The notes under the pieces: model-generated
What the model was told of the DNA's origin: nothing
What the model saw: the letters and a program-made list of their open reading frames with translations, nothing else
The model's database searches: none
Shown here: positions 46,908 to 53,102 of the stretch, piece by piece
Position numbering within the stretch: position 1 is the first letter of the stretch
Layout: the number at the start of each line of letters is the position of its first letter
Translations under genes and position numbers: made by a program
Virus record (IMG/VR): IMGVR_UViG_3300042534_000372
Coordinates: 1 to 56,714 of that record
Length of the DNA: 56,714 nucleotides
Direction: 5' to 3' (one strand)
Source of the DNA: a virus

Positions 46908-47165
46908 ATGAGTGAAATTAATAGATTAGAGATATTGGCGAATAGTTGTATAAAACACAACTGCTCCTTTTCAGGATTTGAGAGTAATGCGATAATTGAA
47001 GCCATGTTAGAATACCACAAAAGCGAGGTTGAAAAATTACCTTTAGCTAGTATTAACAACCGAAGGGAACTGTTAATTGCTGTATTCAAACAGGTGAAAG
47101 GTGTTACAATACCCGAAACAGATGAACAGATAGAATACCTCGTTGATAAATACAGCAATTTATAG
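46908..47165 (+). CDS. Modular small protein with LASINN linker
   Basis: 85 residues. N-terminal helical part with Cys (SCIKHNCSFSGFESNAIIEA), linker PLASINN at 45-51, C-terminal part RRELLIAVFKQVKGVTIPET, ending DKYSNL. The linker DNA (47042-47059) is identical over 18 bases to that of the protein at 48077, which has another C-terminus; the C-terminus resembles that at 48433, which has another linker. Direct sign of module exchange. Confidence 0.65.
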   Translation: MSEINRLEILANSCIKHNCSFSGFESNAIIEAMLEYHKSEVEKLPLASINNRRELLIAVFKQVKGVTIPETDEQIEYLVDKYSNL

Positions 47166-47269
47166 TTGTTAATGAATAGGTGTAAGAATAGTGCGTGATT
47201 GAATACAGATAAATATTAATTAAATACAAACCGCCCGAACCGAATGTGCGAGGGCAAAAACCAAACAAA

Positions 47270-47428
47270 ATGAAATATACTTACTTGATAATGTTTTTAC
47301 TTGCACTAGTTGCTTGGATCTATTGCGCAGTTAATTTAGAGCTAATTGAAATGTGGATTTCACTAGCCTTTATATGGATTGGTGTATTAGGAATGCGAGC
47401 GGAGGGGAATGGTGATAATAGATATTAG
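47270..47428 (+). CDS. Small two-helix membrane protein
   Basis: 52 residues from the ATG at 47270, after the usual ACCAAACAAA leader. Hydrophobic helices YLIMFLLALVAWIYCAV and IEMWISLAFIWIGVLGMR. Charged tail. Unknown. Confidence 0.58.
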   Translation: MKYTYLIMFLLALVAWIYCAVNLELIEMWISLAFIWIGVLGMRAEGNGDNRY

Positions 47429-47444
47429 CATTATTTTTACATAG

Positions 47445-47515
47445 TATTATAATACTGCGCCAAAGCCTTTGTTTCAATTTTGAGTATAACGATACTTTGG
47501 CGTGGTTTATAATGA
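47445..47515 (+). repeat. 70-bp intergenic repeat, copy R1
   Basis: Aligns with 47943-48012 at more than 85 percent by eye. Contains CGCCAAAG (47458-47465) and CTTTGGCG (47495-47502) as a perfect inverted repeat with a 29-base loop, an AT palindrome at the left end and GGTTTATAATGA at the right end, which is the start of the next junction sequence. Confidence 0.8.
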
Positions 47516-47583
47516 TAATAATAAGAACCGTGCGATATTTAGCACAATTTTAATACGAGTTACTAATTAAAAATAAAAAAGCG
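47503..47583 (+). repeat. Recurrent gene-junction sequence, copy E5b
   Basis: TATAATGATAATAATAAGAA, then GTGC-gatattta-GCAC (47530-47545), TACGAG, ACTAATTAAAAATAAAAAAG and CG before the ATG at 47584. Same order and near-identical ends as the minus-strand junction 21514-21593. Confidence 0.72.
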
Positions 47584-47877
47584 ATGGAAAAGAATTGTAA
47601 TAATTGCGAAAAGGTAAATGGTTGCACAATGAAAGCTTACTGCAAGGGGCACAGACTTAATTATTGCAGATTTTACGAAGTGGAAGCAAAGCCTGTGATA
47701 GAAGAAAATGAATTTAAAACCAAGTTAAAAAACTTTGAAGACGCGGCAAGACCTTTAATTAAATGGCTTTGCGAAAACGAGCACCCAATGGTAACTGCAA
47801 TAATAACGACAACATCATGTGAGCTTTTAGAGGGCAAGTGTTGTAACCATAAAATATATGATTACGTTAAAGATTAG
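47584..47877 (+). CDS. Cysteine-rich N-terminus plus helical C-terminal protein
   Basis: 97 residues. CNNCEKVNGCTMKAYCKG with a fifth Cys in NYCRFYEVEA is a small zinc cluster; it recalls CDNCKFVKECRHKG and ICKFYVEHVL of the protein at 51767, where the same kind of cluster sits at the C-terminus. The second half, ARPLIKWLCENEHPMVTAII then TTSCELLEGK, is a motif seen in many phage accessory proteins. Function unknown. Confidence 0.65.
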   Translation: MEKNCNNCEKVNGCTMKAYCKGHRLNYCRFYEVEAKPVIEENEFKTKLKNFEDAARPLIKWLCENEHPMVTAIITTTSCELLEGKCCNHKIYDYVKD

Positions 47878-47942
47878 TGCGTAGGGTTTTATTTTTAACA
47901 ACTTAAAAACGAGAACCAGACTTAAGCATGGTTTTTATTTAA

Positions 47943-48012
47943 TATTATAATACTTCGCCAAAGCCTTACTTGAATTTTGAGTATAACGATACTTTGGCGT
48001 GGTTTATAATGA
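47943..48012 (+). repeat. 70-bp intergenic repeat, copy R2
   Basis: Second copy of R1 with the same CGCCAAAG/CTTTGGCG stem and the same right end (GGTTTATAATGA). It again lies between two small genes. Confidence 0.8.
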
Positions 48013-48076
48013 GCAGGGCTTAGTTGCGTTTAAACTAAATTTGATACGATAACACAAACTAACAAGACAAAGAGCG

Positions 48077-48382
48077 ATGGAAGAAACATTAAAAAAATAC
48101 GGAATAAGTAAGCAATTGTTTTTAAAGGTTACTGAGTTTATAAAACTACAAGTTGACTTAGGTATGATTAATACCCTTACTGACCAAGAGCAAATAGCAG
48201 CAGAAATATTAATAATGGCGAGCGAGGGGATTAAGCTGAAAACGAGTAATGATAAATGCAATTTAGCTAGTATTAACAATAGCGAAGCGATGGGTTGCGA
48301 GCACAAAAATTATTCATATACATTAAATAACGATACAAAACTATGTGATGATTGTGGGTGTATATTTGAGCGAGAAAACTGA
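48077..48382 (+). CDS. Modular small protein with LASINN linker and zinc ribbon
   Basis: 101 residues. Helical N-terminal domain (LKKYGISKQLFLKVTEFIKL), then KTSNDKCNLASINNSEA (55-71) and a zinc ribbon CEHKNYSYT then LCDDCGCIFE. The ribbon matches the minus-strand protein at 19862; the KTSN and LASINN linker parts match 51767 (ETSN) and 46908 respectively. Mosaic origin. Confidence 0.66.
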   Translation: MEETLKKYGISKQLFLKVTEFIKLQVDLGMINTLTDQEQIAAEILIMASEGIKLKTSNDKCNLASINNSEAMGCEHKNYSYTLNNDTKLCDDCGCIFEREN

Positions 48383-48432
48383 TTGTTAATGAATGGTGGT
48401 ATGGTTAGATTTTTAACGACTTAAAAGAACGA

Positions 48433-48696
48433 ATGATGATAGTATTAACAGACCAAGATTTAGAAGAAATAGTTGCAACTGCACACATGGCAGGACAGCA
48501 AAAAGCAGGGGTTAAAACACCAACTTATTATGATGCACACCTTTATTATGCGAGGCAAGTTAAAAAATTAACTATACCACGTGTTAGCAAACGAAGTGAA
48601 CTGTTAATTGGCTTGCTTGAAATGCTCGAAAAAGAAGGTGGTAATGATTTTATAGATAAAGCTGAAATAGTAGCAAAATATGAAGCCAATTTATAG
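48433..48696 (+). CDS. Modular small protein with IPRVSKR linker
   Basis: 87 residues. N-terminal helix region (LTDQDLEEIVATAHMAGQQK, YYDAHLYYARQVKK), linker LTIPRVSKRSE at 46-56, C-terminal RSELLIGLLEMLEKEGGNDF ending KYEANL, similar to the C-terminus at 46908 (18 of 19 DNA bases identical at 48592-48610). ATG at 48436 is an alternative start. Function unknown. Confidence 0.65.
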   Translation: MMIVLTDQDLEEIVATAHMAGQQKAGVKTPTYYDAHLYYARQVKKLTIPRVSKRSELLIGLLEMLEKEGGNDFIDKAEIVAKYEANL

Positions 48697-48744
48697 TTGC
48701 TAATGAATGGCTAAAGTTACTTTTAAACTTAAACATCTGATACA

Positions 48745-48975
48745 ATGGCAGAAGAGAAAATAGAAATTTCAGAAAGTGAAAGATTTATGCAGGTCTACTT
48801 TAAGGAATTGCAAAAAGTGAAAGAGAGATTTCGCGTTAAAGATTCTGAATTTATAGGAATATCAGAATCAAAAGCGAGCAGAATTCTAAATGGAAAACAA
48901 ATAGATATTGAAGCTATGCTTGAGATGGCTCCCATGTCTGGATATACTTTTGAATTTAAATTAATAGAAAGATAA
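48745..48975 (+). CDS. HTH regulator
   Basis: 76 residues. YFKELQKVKERFRVKDSEFI, GISESKASRILNGKQIDIEA is a Cro/CI-like HTH (recognition helix SESKASRIL), ending with beta SGYTFEFKLIE like the XRE protein at 19214 (CGMELKLELVE). The next gene, a family A regulator, starts 4 bases on, so the two are expressed together. Confidence 0.68.
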   Translation: MAEEKIEISESERFMQVYFKELQKVKERFRVKDSEFIGISESKASRILNGKQIDIEAMLEMAPMSGYTFEFKLIER

Positions 48976-48979
48976 TAAC

Positions 48980-49156
48980 ATGAGCGAATCAATTAAATGG
49001 TTACAGAAAAATAAACGCTTTATAAAGATTAGCGTAATTGAAATTGAGCTTGGAATGGCAGATACTATCTTAAGTAAGGCCGTGAATGAAAAACAGGCAT
49101 TATCTAAACATTGGGATAAGCCTTTGAATGAGTTTTTAACAGAATTAAAGAAATAG
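48980..49156 (+). CDS. Small regulator, paralogue family A
   Basis: 58 residues: MSESIKWLQKNKRFIKISVI, IELGMADTILSKAVNEKQAL, HWDKPLNEFLTELKK. Aligns end to end with 20249 and 53945. Very likely a DNA-binding regulator of one domain. Paired here with an XRE gene, unlike its two relatives. Confidence 0.66.
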   Translation: MSESIKWLQKNKRFIKISVIEIELGMADTILSKAVNEKQALSKHWDKPLNEFLTELKK

Positions 49157-49159
49157 GAA

Positions 49160-49297
49160 ATGGAAGAATTTATCATTTATGCTATAAGTATTATTCTTGC
49201 ATTTACAATGGGTAGATACGTAAAGAGTACGCCATTTAAAATAATACTAATGGTTATACTAATCTGTGTCGCTTCAGTAATAAAAAATACAATATAA
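49160..49297 (+). CDS. 45-residue two-helix membrane protein
   Basis: Two hydrophobic helices (EFIIYAISIILAFTM and IILMVILICVASVI) with a short basic loop. It starts 3 bases after the regulator stop. Unknown. Confidence 0.52.
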   Translation: MEEFIIYAISIILAFTMGRYVKSTPFKIILMVILICVASVIKNTI

Positions 49298-49305
49298 ATA
49301 AACCA

Positions 49306-49926
49306 ATGAAAAAAGAATTCAAATTACCTAAAGGAGTTGATATTGATCAAATAAATATTGACGTAAAAGGAAACTTATTAACAGTTATCTACAAGGAAGA
49401 AAGCAAACCAATTATTAAAGCTGGTGAGTGGTGGTATCACAGCACCGGAACATTGAATTTAATACTTGAAGTTAATCAGGATAGTCGAATAGCAAAGTGT
49501 ATGCCTATTTATGGCGATGGGATAAATGCATCATTCCACGGATTTGAAACAATGACTCGTAAGGCCGACATGAAAGAAGTTAAAAGTCTTTTGATGGATG
49601 AGGCTGTGAAGAAAGGGTATGATTATGGAACAATTGTTTATGGATTCGTAAATATTGGACAAACTTCTAAACTTAATGATGCTCCTTTTTATTTCGATAA
49701 CGGCGGAATGTATTTAGGTAATGTTTGTATATTTAATTATCACAGTGGCAAATGGGCTGAGATCATCGAAGAGAAGAAAGATTTTTACAGGGTAGTTAAA
49801 TGCAGCCTGAAGGTATTAAAGGTTATATGCGATGGATTGCCTGAAACAGATACTTTATCTAAGGTGATGACCAAACAGAAATGTTACAAATACATATATG
49901 ATAATTGGGATAAACTAAATAAATAA
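49306..49926 (+). CDS. Hypothetical phage protein with RKAD module
   Basis: 206 residues. Beta-rich N-terminus (GNLLTVIYKEESKPIIKAG), then residues 85-105 RKADMKEVKSLLMDEAVKKG, the same module as in the protein at 1966 (RKATPEEEAKLIEAEHANG). Then GMYLGNVCIFNYHSGKWAEI and a helical C-terminus. Last gene before a strong terminator. Function unknown. Confidence 0.7.
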   Translation: MKKEFKLPKGVDIDQINIDVKGNLLTVIYKEESKPIIKAGEWWYHSTGTLNLILEVNQDSRIAKCMPIYGDGINASFHGFETMTRKADMKEVKSLLMDEAVKKGYDYGTIVYGFVNIGQTSKLNDAPFYFDNGGMYLGNVCIFNYHSGKWAEIIEEKKDFYRVVKCSLKVLKVICDGLPETDTLSKVMTKQKCYKYIYDNWDKLNK

Positions 49927-49929
49927 AAC

Positions 49930-49955
49930 AAAACCCTCTTTAATCGGAGGGTTTT
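49930..49955. terminator. Intrinsic terminator closing the first half of the plus-strand block
   Basis: AAAACCCTC (49930-49938) pairs with GAGGGTTTT (49947-49955), 8-base loop, followed by T residues; it also ends transcription on the other strand from the minus-strand trio. Confidence 0.82.
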
Positions 49956-50004
49956 TTCTTTTCAACTGTTCGGTATTTCCGGATAGTTGGATTTTGATAG
50001 ATTA

Positions 50005-50139
50005 CTAACTGTTCAGTATTAAATCAATAGTCGCTAACATTAAACATCCATCTAAAATAGTCAGAAAAACAGCCATGTTATTAATTTTACGTATTGAATT
50101 ATTATTTCTTGCTAGCCATATGTAAATTAATGTAATCAT
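50005..50139 (-). CDS. 44-residue membrane protein
   Basis: Two hydrophobic segments (MITLIYIWLA and AVFLTILDGCLMLATIDLIL) around a basic loop. Preceded by the leader AAAAATAATAAAC, which also precedes the gene at 50591. Third gene of the minus-strand trio. Confidence 0.48.
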   Translation of the reverse strand: MITLIYIWLARNNNSIRKINNMAVFLTILDGCLMLATIDLILNS

Positions 50140-50161
50140 GTTTATTATTTTTAGTTATTGT

Positions 50162-50323
50162 TTATTTCAAACTCATCAATTCATAAATAAAAAATATAGC
50201 CCACAGCACAAATAATGTCACAAACATTTTGATGTAAATAATATTCTCAGTCCAAACTCCAAGTATTAAAGATGATGAGAATACAAGGATGCATAAATAT
50301 TGTATTAGTCTAATCTTTTTCAT
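50162..50323 (-). CDS. 53-residue two-helix membrane protein
   Basis: MKKIRLIQYLCILVFSSSLI, then FVTLFVLWAIFFIYELMS. Middle gene of the trio. Unknown function; it could be a small toxin-like or exclusion peptide. Confidence 0.52.
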   Translation of the reverse strand: MKKIRLIQYLCILVFSSSLILGVWTENIIYIKMFVTLFVLWAIFFIYELMSLK

Positions 50324-50339
50324 AGTCTTTATTTTTAAT

Positions 50340-50591
50340 CTAACTCAACTCACAACTAGTAAGTGCATATTTCATTTTATGAATTAAATCTTGTTTTTTC
50401 AATCCATCCTTACAATGATTATTAATCAACTGCATTAACTCAGTATAAAAATCAGGTTTAATTGTGCTTTTATTTTCACTGAGTTTTGACTCTAACCATT
50501 CAATGTATTTTTGACTACTCGTTTCAAATAATAATTCAACACCTTTAAATTTAGATCTCTTTTCTTGTTCGAATTGTTCTCTGTGATTCAT
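50340..50591 (-). CDS. Hypothetical helical protein
   Basis: 83 residues: MNHREQFEQEKRSKFKGVEL, LFETSSQKYIEWLESKLSEN, and a C-terminus with two Cys-containing helices. First gene of a minus-strand trio embedded in plus-strand genes. Coiled-coil-like in residues 28-45. Unknown. Confidence 0.58.
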   Translation of the reverse strand: MNHREQFEQEKRSKFKGVELLFETSSQKYIEWLESKLSENKSTIKPDFYTELMQLINNHCKDGLKKQDLIHKMKYALTSCELS

Positions 50592-50707
50592 GTTTATTAT
50601 TTTTAGTTTAATTATTTGTATTCAATGTCCTCTATGTGATATATCATTAAAAGAGATTTAAAGATAATACACACTCGATATAATTACATTGATCTAATCA
50701 TATCAGG

Positions 50708-50715
50708 CAAAGTTA
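50708..50715 (-). promoter_or_regulatory. Probable promoter of the minus-strand trio
   Basis: TAACTTTG on the minus strand, matching TAnnTTTG, about 115 bases before the gene at 50591. Just upstream is a direct repeat, CCGGCT-atgtt-CCGGCT on the plus strand. The identical -7 box drives the small RNA at 51062. The 50592-50950 stretch otherwise contains only small hairpins (for example CTTAAAG/CTTTAAG at 50912-50936). Confidence 0.5.
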
Positions 50716-50951
50716 ATACCGGCTATGTTCCGGCTGTTGTACTCTCTAAGCTTACGCTATCACATTGAGAACGGAGTTAAGATTGTGGCTCATTGCTCCG
50801 GATATTTTAACAATTAACTCTATACCATGCCTTTTAACTTATTCGATTTATAGAACATTATTAAACAGGTCTTATCTTTTGTTTTTAGTCTGGCTTAAAT
50901 CTTTACAGGCACTTAAAGAGAATTGATAACTTTAAGCGAATAGAAGGCAAG

Positions 50952-51062
50952 AAAAAATCCTGTTGGCAGACCGTTCAAAACGGGTGAAACATGCCAAACA
51001 GGACTAATATAGATTGAAATAATAATGTCTTTTCTGTAATAGATGTTTCACCTTCTATTCAA
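50952..51062 (-). ncRNA. Small structured RNA A with intrinsic terminator
   Basis: Inferred from a TAACTTTG promoter box at 51075-51068 and a terminator: on the minus strand TCCTGTTTGGCA (51003-50992) pairs with TGCCAACAGGA (50968-50958) around an inner ACCCG/CGGT hairpin, followed by six T (50957-50952). No ORF. The 5' segment GGTGAAACAT (51052-51043) can pair with ATGTTTCACC (50992-50983) inside the terminator arm, and GAATAGAAGG (51060-51051) with CCTTCTATTC (50947-50938) just past it. So two exclusive folds exist, as in attenuators. Confidence 0.62.
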
Positions 51063-51067
51063 TAAGA

Positions 51068-51105
51068 CAAAGTTAATCATTATTAATGTGTTTTACAACA
51101 TGTTT
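51068..51105. promoter_or_regulatory. Shared control region of the divergent small RNAs
   Basis: The minus-strand -7 box TAACTTTG (51075-51068) and the operator TGTTTTACAACATGTTT (51089-51105). The operator contains the TTG that would be the -33 box of RNA A. The plus-strand RNA promoter begins about 30 bases to the right. Confidence 0.65.
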
Positions 51106-51148
51106 AAAGATGTTCTATATTAAAATAATTCTGTGTAGGTTTGTTGTA

Positions 51149-51249
51149 CCGAAAAAATCGATCAAACATTACGAGTATATTCTCCCCTACCAAAAGGAGG
51201 CTCATGATCGGATAATAAGAAAAGCCAGGTCTTCGGATTTGGCTTTTTT
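51149..51249 (+). ncRNA. Small structured RNA B with UUCG terminator
   Basis: Promoter box TAGGTTTG at 51136-51143. The transcript would carry stems CGATC/GATCG (51159-51163 with 51206-51210) and CTCC/GGAG (51182-51185 with 51196-51199). It ends in a perfect terminator, AAGCCAGGTC-TTCG-GATTTGGCTT (51222-51245, two G-U pairs) with a T run to 51249. A 76-codon frame across it is rejected because it crosses the terminator. Confidence 0.65.
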
Positions 51250-51250
51250 A

Positions 51251-51282
51251 TTTGCTATTGTAATATATAAGGTGTATATTTG
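51251..51282 (+). promoter_or_regulatory. Promoter of the second half of the plus-strand block
   Basis: TTTG (51251-51254), 20-base spacer, TATATTTG (51275-51282), then the gene at 51313. Confidence 0.72.
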
Positions 51283-51312
51283 TGTAGTATTAATTAAAAC
51301 TAAAACAATAAC

Positions 51313-51459
51313 ATGAGAAAACTAATAGACATTGAAGGAGAATTAGACAAAGAAGGTTCTTTAGTCAATAAGCTTAATGTAATGGCTGCGAAGAAAGGTA
51401 AGTATTTAAAAAACTACATCGAGGATGTTTTGAAAGATCATGTTGATAAAAGTAAGTAG
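51313..51459 (+). CDS. Small RHH-like protein
   Basis: 48 residues: NKLNVMAAKKGKYLKNYIED, VLKDHVDKSK looks like a ribbon-helix-helix DNA-binding domain (strand, helix, turn, helix). An antitoxin-like or Arc-like regulator is possible; no toxin gene is adjacent. Confidence 0.55.
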   Translation: MRKLIDIEGELDKEGSLVNKLNVMAAKKGKYLKNYIEDVLKDHVDKSK

Positions 51460-51526
51460 TTGTTAACGGATTACGGCTATGAAGCGTTGCCGATTAAAAC
51501 GCTATAACTTTCAAATTTAAACTAAG

Positions 51527-51679
51527 ATGAGTAAAGAGAACAAAAATTCGGATAAGCAACAAAACGGCAATGATTTTATAGCCGATGTTACCAAACGTTA
51601 TTACTTAACCAAGGATAGACAGGGAAATTACCAAATATTAAATGAGTTGGCTTATGAAAAGAAGTTGATTTACGGATAA
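51527..51679 (+). CDS. Hypothetical small protein
   Basis: 50 residues, MSKENKNSDKQQNGNDFIAD followed by a Tyr/Lys-rich helix. Flanked on both sides by junction sequences (TTGTTAACGGATTACGG before it, GGTAATGAGCATTGGTAAG after it). Unknown. Confidence 0.5.
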   Translation: MSKENKNSDKQQNGNDFIADVTKRYYLTKDRQGNYQILNELAYEKKLIYG

Positions 51680-51766
51680 TGTTTGGTAATGAGCATTGGT
51701 AAGTTTTGAACCGATAATAACCGATTAATTTCGATACGAGTAGTAATGTAAATTAAAATTTTTATC

Positions 51767-52108
51767 ATGAATATAGAACAGGCAATAATAGATATTAAAC
51801 ACTTTAGTCAAACCCATATAGATTGGGCGGAGTATTTTGAAAAAAACCCAAACATTGAGAGTGAGTATTTAAAAACTGGCAAATGGAGTTCCGCAATAGA
51901 ACATCGCGAAATAGTTTCAAAATACGATAATGTTTTAAAAATTTTAGAACATGCAAAGACTGAAACGAGTAATAAAGATGAGGTTTTAAATTTACCTGAT
52001 GTTATAAAATCGTGCGACAACTGCAAATTTGTTAAAGAGTGTAGACATAAAGGATTAGCTGATAATGAAAAAAGAATATGCAAATTTTATGTTGAGCATG
52101 TTTTATAA
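51767..52108 (+). CDS. Modular small protein with LNLPD linker and cysteine cluster
   Basis: 113 residues. N-terminal helices (MNIEQAIIDIKHFSQTHIDW, DNVLKILEHAKTETSN), linker EVLNLPDVIKS at 72-82, then a C-terminal CDNCKFVKECRHKG-type cluster and ICKFYVEHVL. Linker as in 19862. Its last codons and stop coincide with an operator-like repeat (52098-52111), and its EHVL ending repeats that of the HTH protein at 14837. Confidence 0.66.
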   Translation: MNIEQAIIDIKHFSQTHIDWAEYFEKNPNIESEYLKTGKWSSAIEHREIVSKYDNVLKILEHAKTETSNKDEVLNLPDVIKSCDNCKFVKECRHKGLADNEKRICKFYVEHVL

Positions 52109-52111
52109 CGT
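52098..52111. promoter_or_regulatory. Operator-like inverted repeat at a gene end
   Basis: ATGTTTTATAACGT, a 5-4-5 repeat with one mismatch, made from the codons HVL and the stop of the upstream gene. Confidence 0.45.
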
Positions 52112-52167
52112 TGAATGTAAGGTGCGTTGCTGTACCAATGTTAAACAAAGAATAAAACTTAAATATT

Positions 52168-52401
52168 ATGAGCAAAAATAACAAAAAAGATACTGAGCAA
52201 TGCACTTTACATAGTGTTATAGAGAGTGCCTTGCCATGCCCTTTTTGTGGTGGTACTAACTTAGCTTTTATTAGTGATGCTGATGGAGATAGAGACGTTG
52301 AATTTATAGTTTGCATGGCTGATAACTGCCTTGCAGATGGTAGAATAGGTAAAAATAAAGAGGATGCTTTAAATAAGTGGAACAAAAGGCATTCTCTATA
52401 A
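52168..52401 (+). CDS. Lar-like restriction-alleviation family protein
   Basis: 77 residues. SALPCPFCGGTNLAFISDAD, a second CxxxxC (VCMADNCLADG), then KNKEDALNKWNKRH. The PCPFCG-x-x, C...C, AI/AL-x-x-WN-x-R pattern is the Lar family, small zinc proteins found in phages and linked to evasion of type I restriction. The first 20 residues belong to the linker-like part of the modular family (TLHSVIES). Confidence 0.75.
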   Translation: MSKNNKKDTEQCTLHSVIESALPCPFCGGTNLAFISDADGDRDVEFIVCMADNCLADGRIGKNKEDALNKWNKRHSL

Positions 52402-52447
52402 CGTTTATGGTATGGATAGTAAATTAACGATTAAATAAAACTGAATT

Positions 52448-52759
52448 ATGAAATTAGCAATAGAGATATTAAACAGAGAGATAGCACAGCGAAAGTTAGC
52501 AAACAAACACGAACATTTAAGAAAGGATGTGTGTACACAAGAATTGAAAGAGCTTGAAAGTGTAGTTAATTTATTAGCTATACCAATTGTTAGCGTTTCG
52601 TTGTTTGATACATTACAAGACTTAATAGAAGTGTACGAAGAAAGAGAAACCAAAGCAAGCAAGATGGGAAATTGGAGTGAGGCCTTCCAAAACGAAATAA
52701 GGGTAGGTGTATTACAGCATTTAGCACAATTGCATAAACATAAAAACAATGAACGCTAA
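52448..52759 (+). CDS. Modular small protein with AIPIVSV linker
   Basis: 103 residues, helical: MKLAIEILNREIAQRKLANK, a linker-like LLAIPIVSVSLFD at 42-54, then TLQDLIEVYEERETKASKMG and a His/Lys-rich end. The central DNA (CTATACCAATTGTTAGCG) is like the linkers at 52858 and 48580. Unknown. Confidence 0.6.
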   Translation: MKLAIEILNREIAQRKLANKHEHLRKDVCTQELKELESVVNLLAIPIVSVSLFDTLQDLIEVYEERETKASKMGNWSEAFQNEIRVGVLQHLAQLHKHKNNER

Positions 52760-52819
52760 CGGTCGCAGGTATGTTTAGTGCCTGATTTAGAAGTAAAAAC
52801 AATCAAAATATAAATAACG

Positions 52820-53035
52820 ATGAAAAAAGAACAAAACTTGAATACAGCAAAACAACAGGCATTAAATATACCTGTTGTTAGCGGTCGTTTTTTTGAAGTG
52901 TTTGACAAAGAAAATGATTATAATTTAGCTGTTGATTTAAAAAACTATGTTAATGAGCATATATTTAAACACTTAGTTAATAATTATGATTTAAAAATAA
53001 CTTATCGTGAATGGTTGTCGCAAAATGACCGCTAA
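52820..53035 (+). CDS. Modular small protein with NIPVVSGRF linker
   Basis: 71 residues. A short Lys/Gln N-terminus (MKKEQNLNTAKQQA), linker LNIPVVSGRFFE at 15-26, C-terminal LKNYVNEHIFKHLVNNYDLK ending EWLSQNDR. Compare 23043. Unknown. Confidence 0.62.
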   Translation: MKKEQNLNTAKQQALNIPVVSGRFFEVFDKENDYNLAVDLKNYVNEHIFKHLVNNYDLKITYREWLSQNDR

Positions 53036-53102
53036 TGAACAAGAATATGGGCTGATTGCCCTTGAAAATTAGTATAAATTTTAATTAAAAACAGATAAGA
53101 TT

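Noticed and set aside
51086-51316. A 76-codon plus-strand reading frame
   Set aside because: It starts in the operator, runs through a promoter and a perfect UUCG-capped terminator, and has an unusual composition. The RNA interpretation explains the features better.
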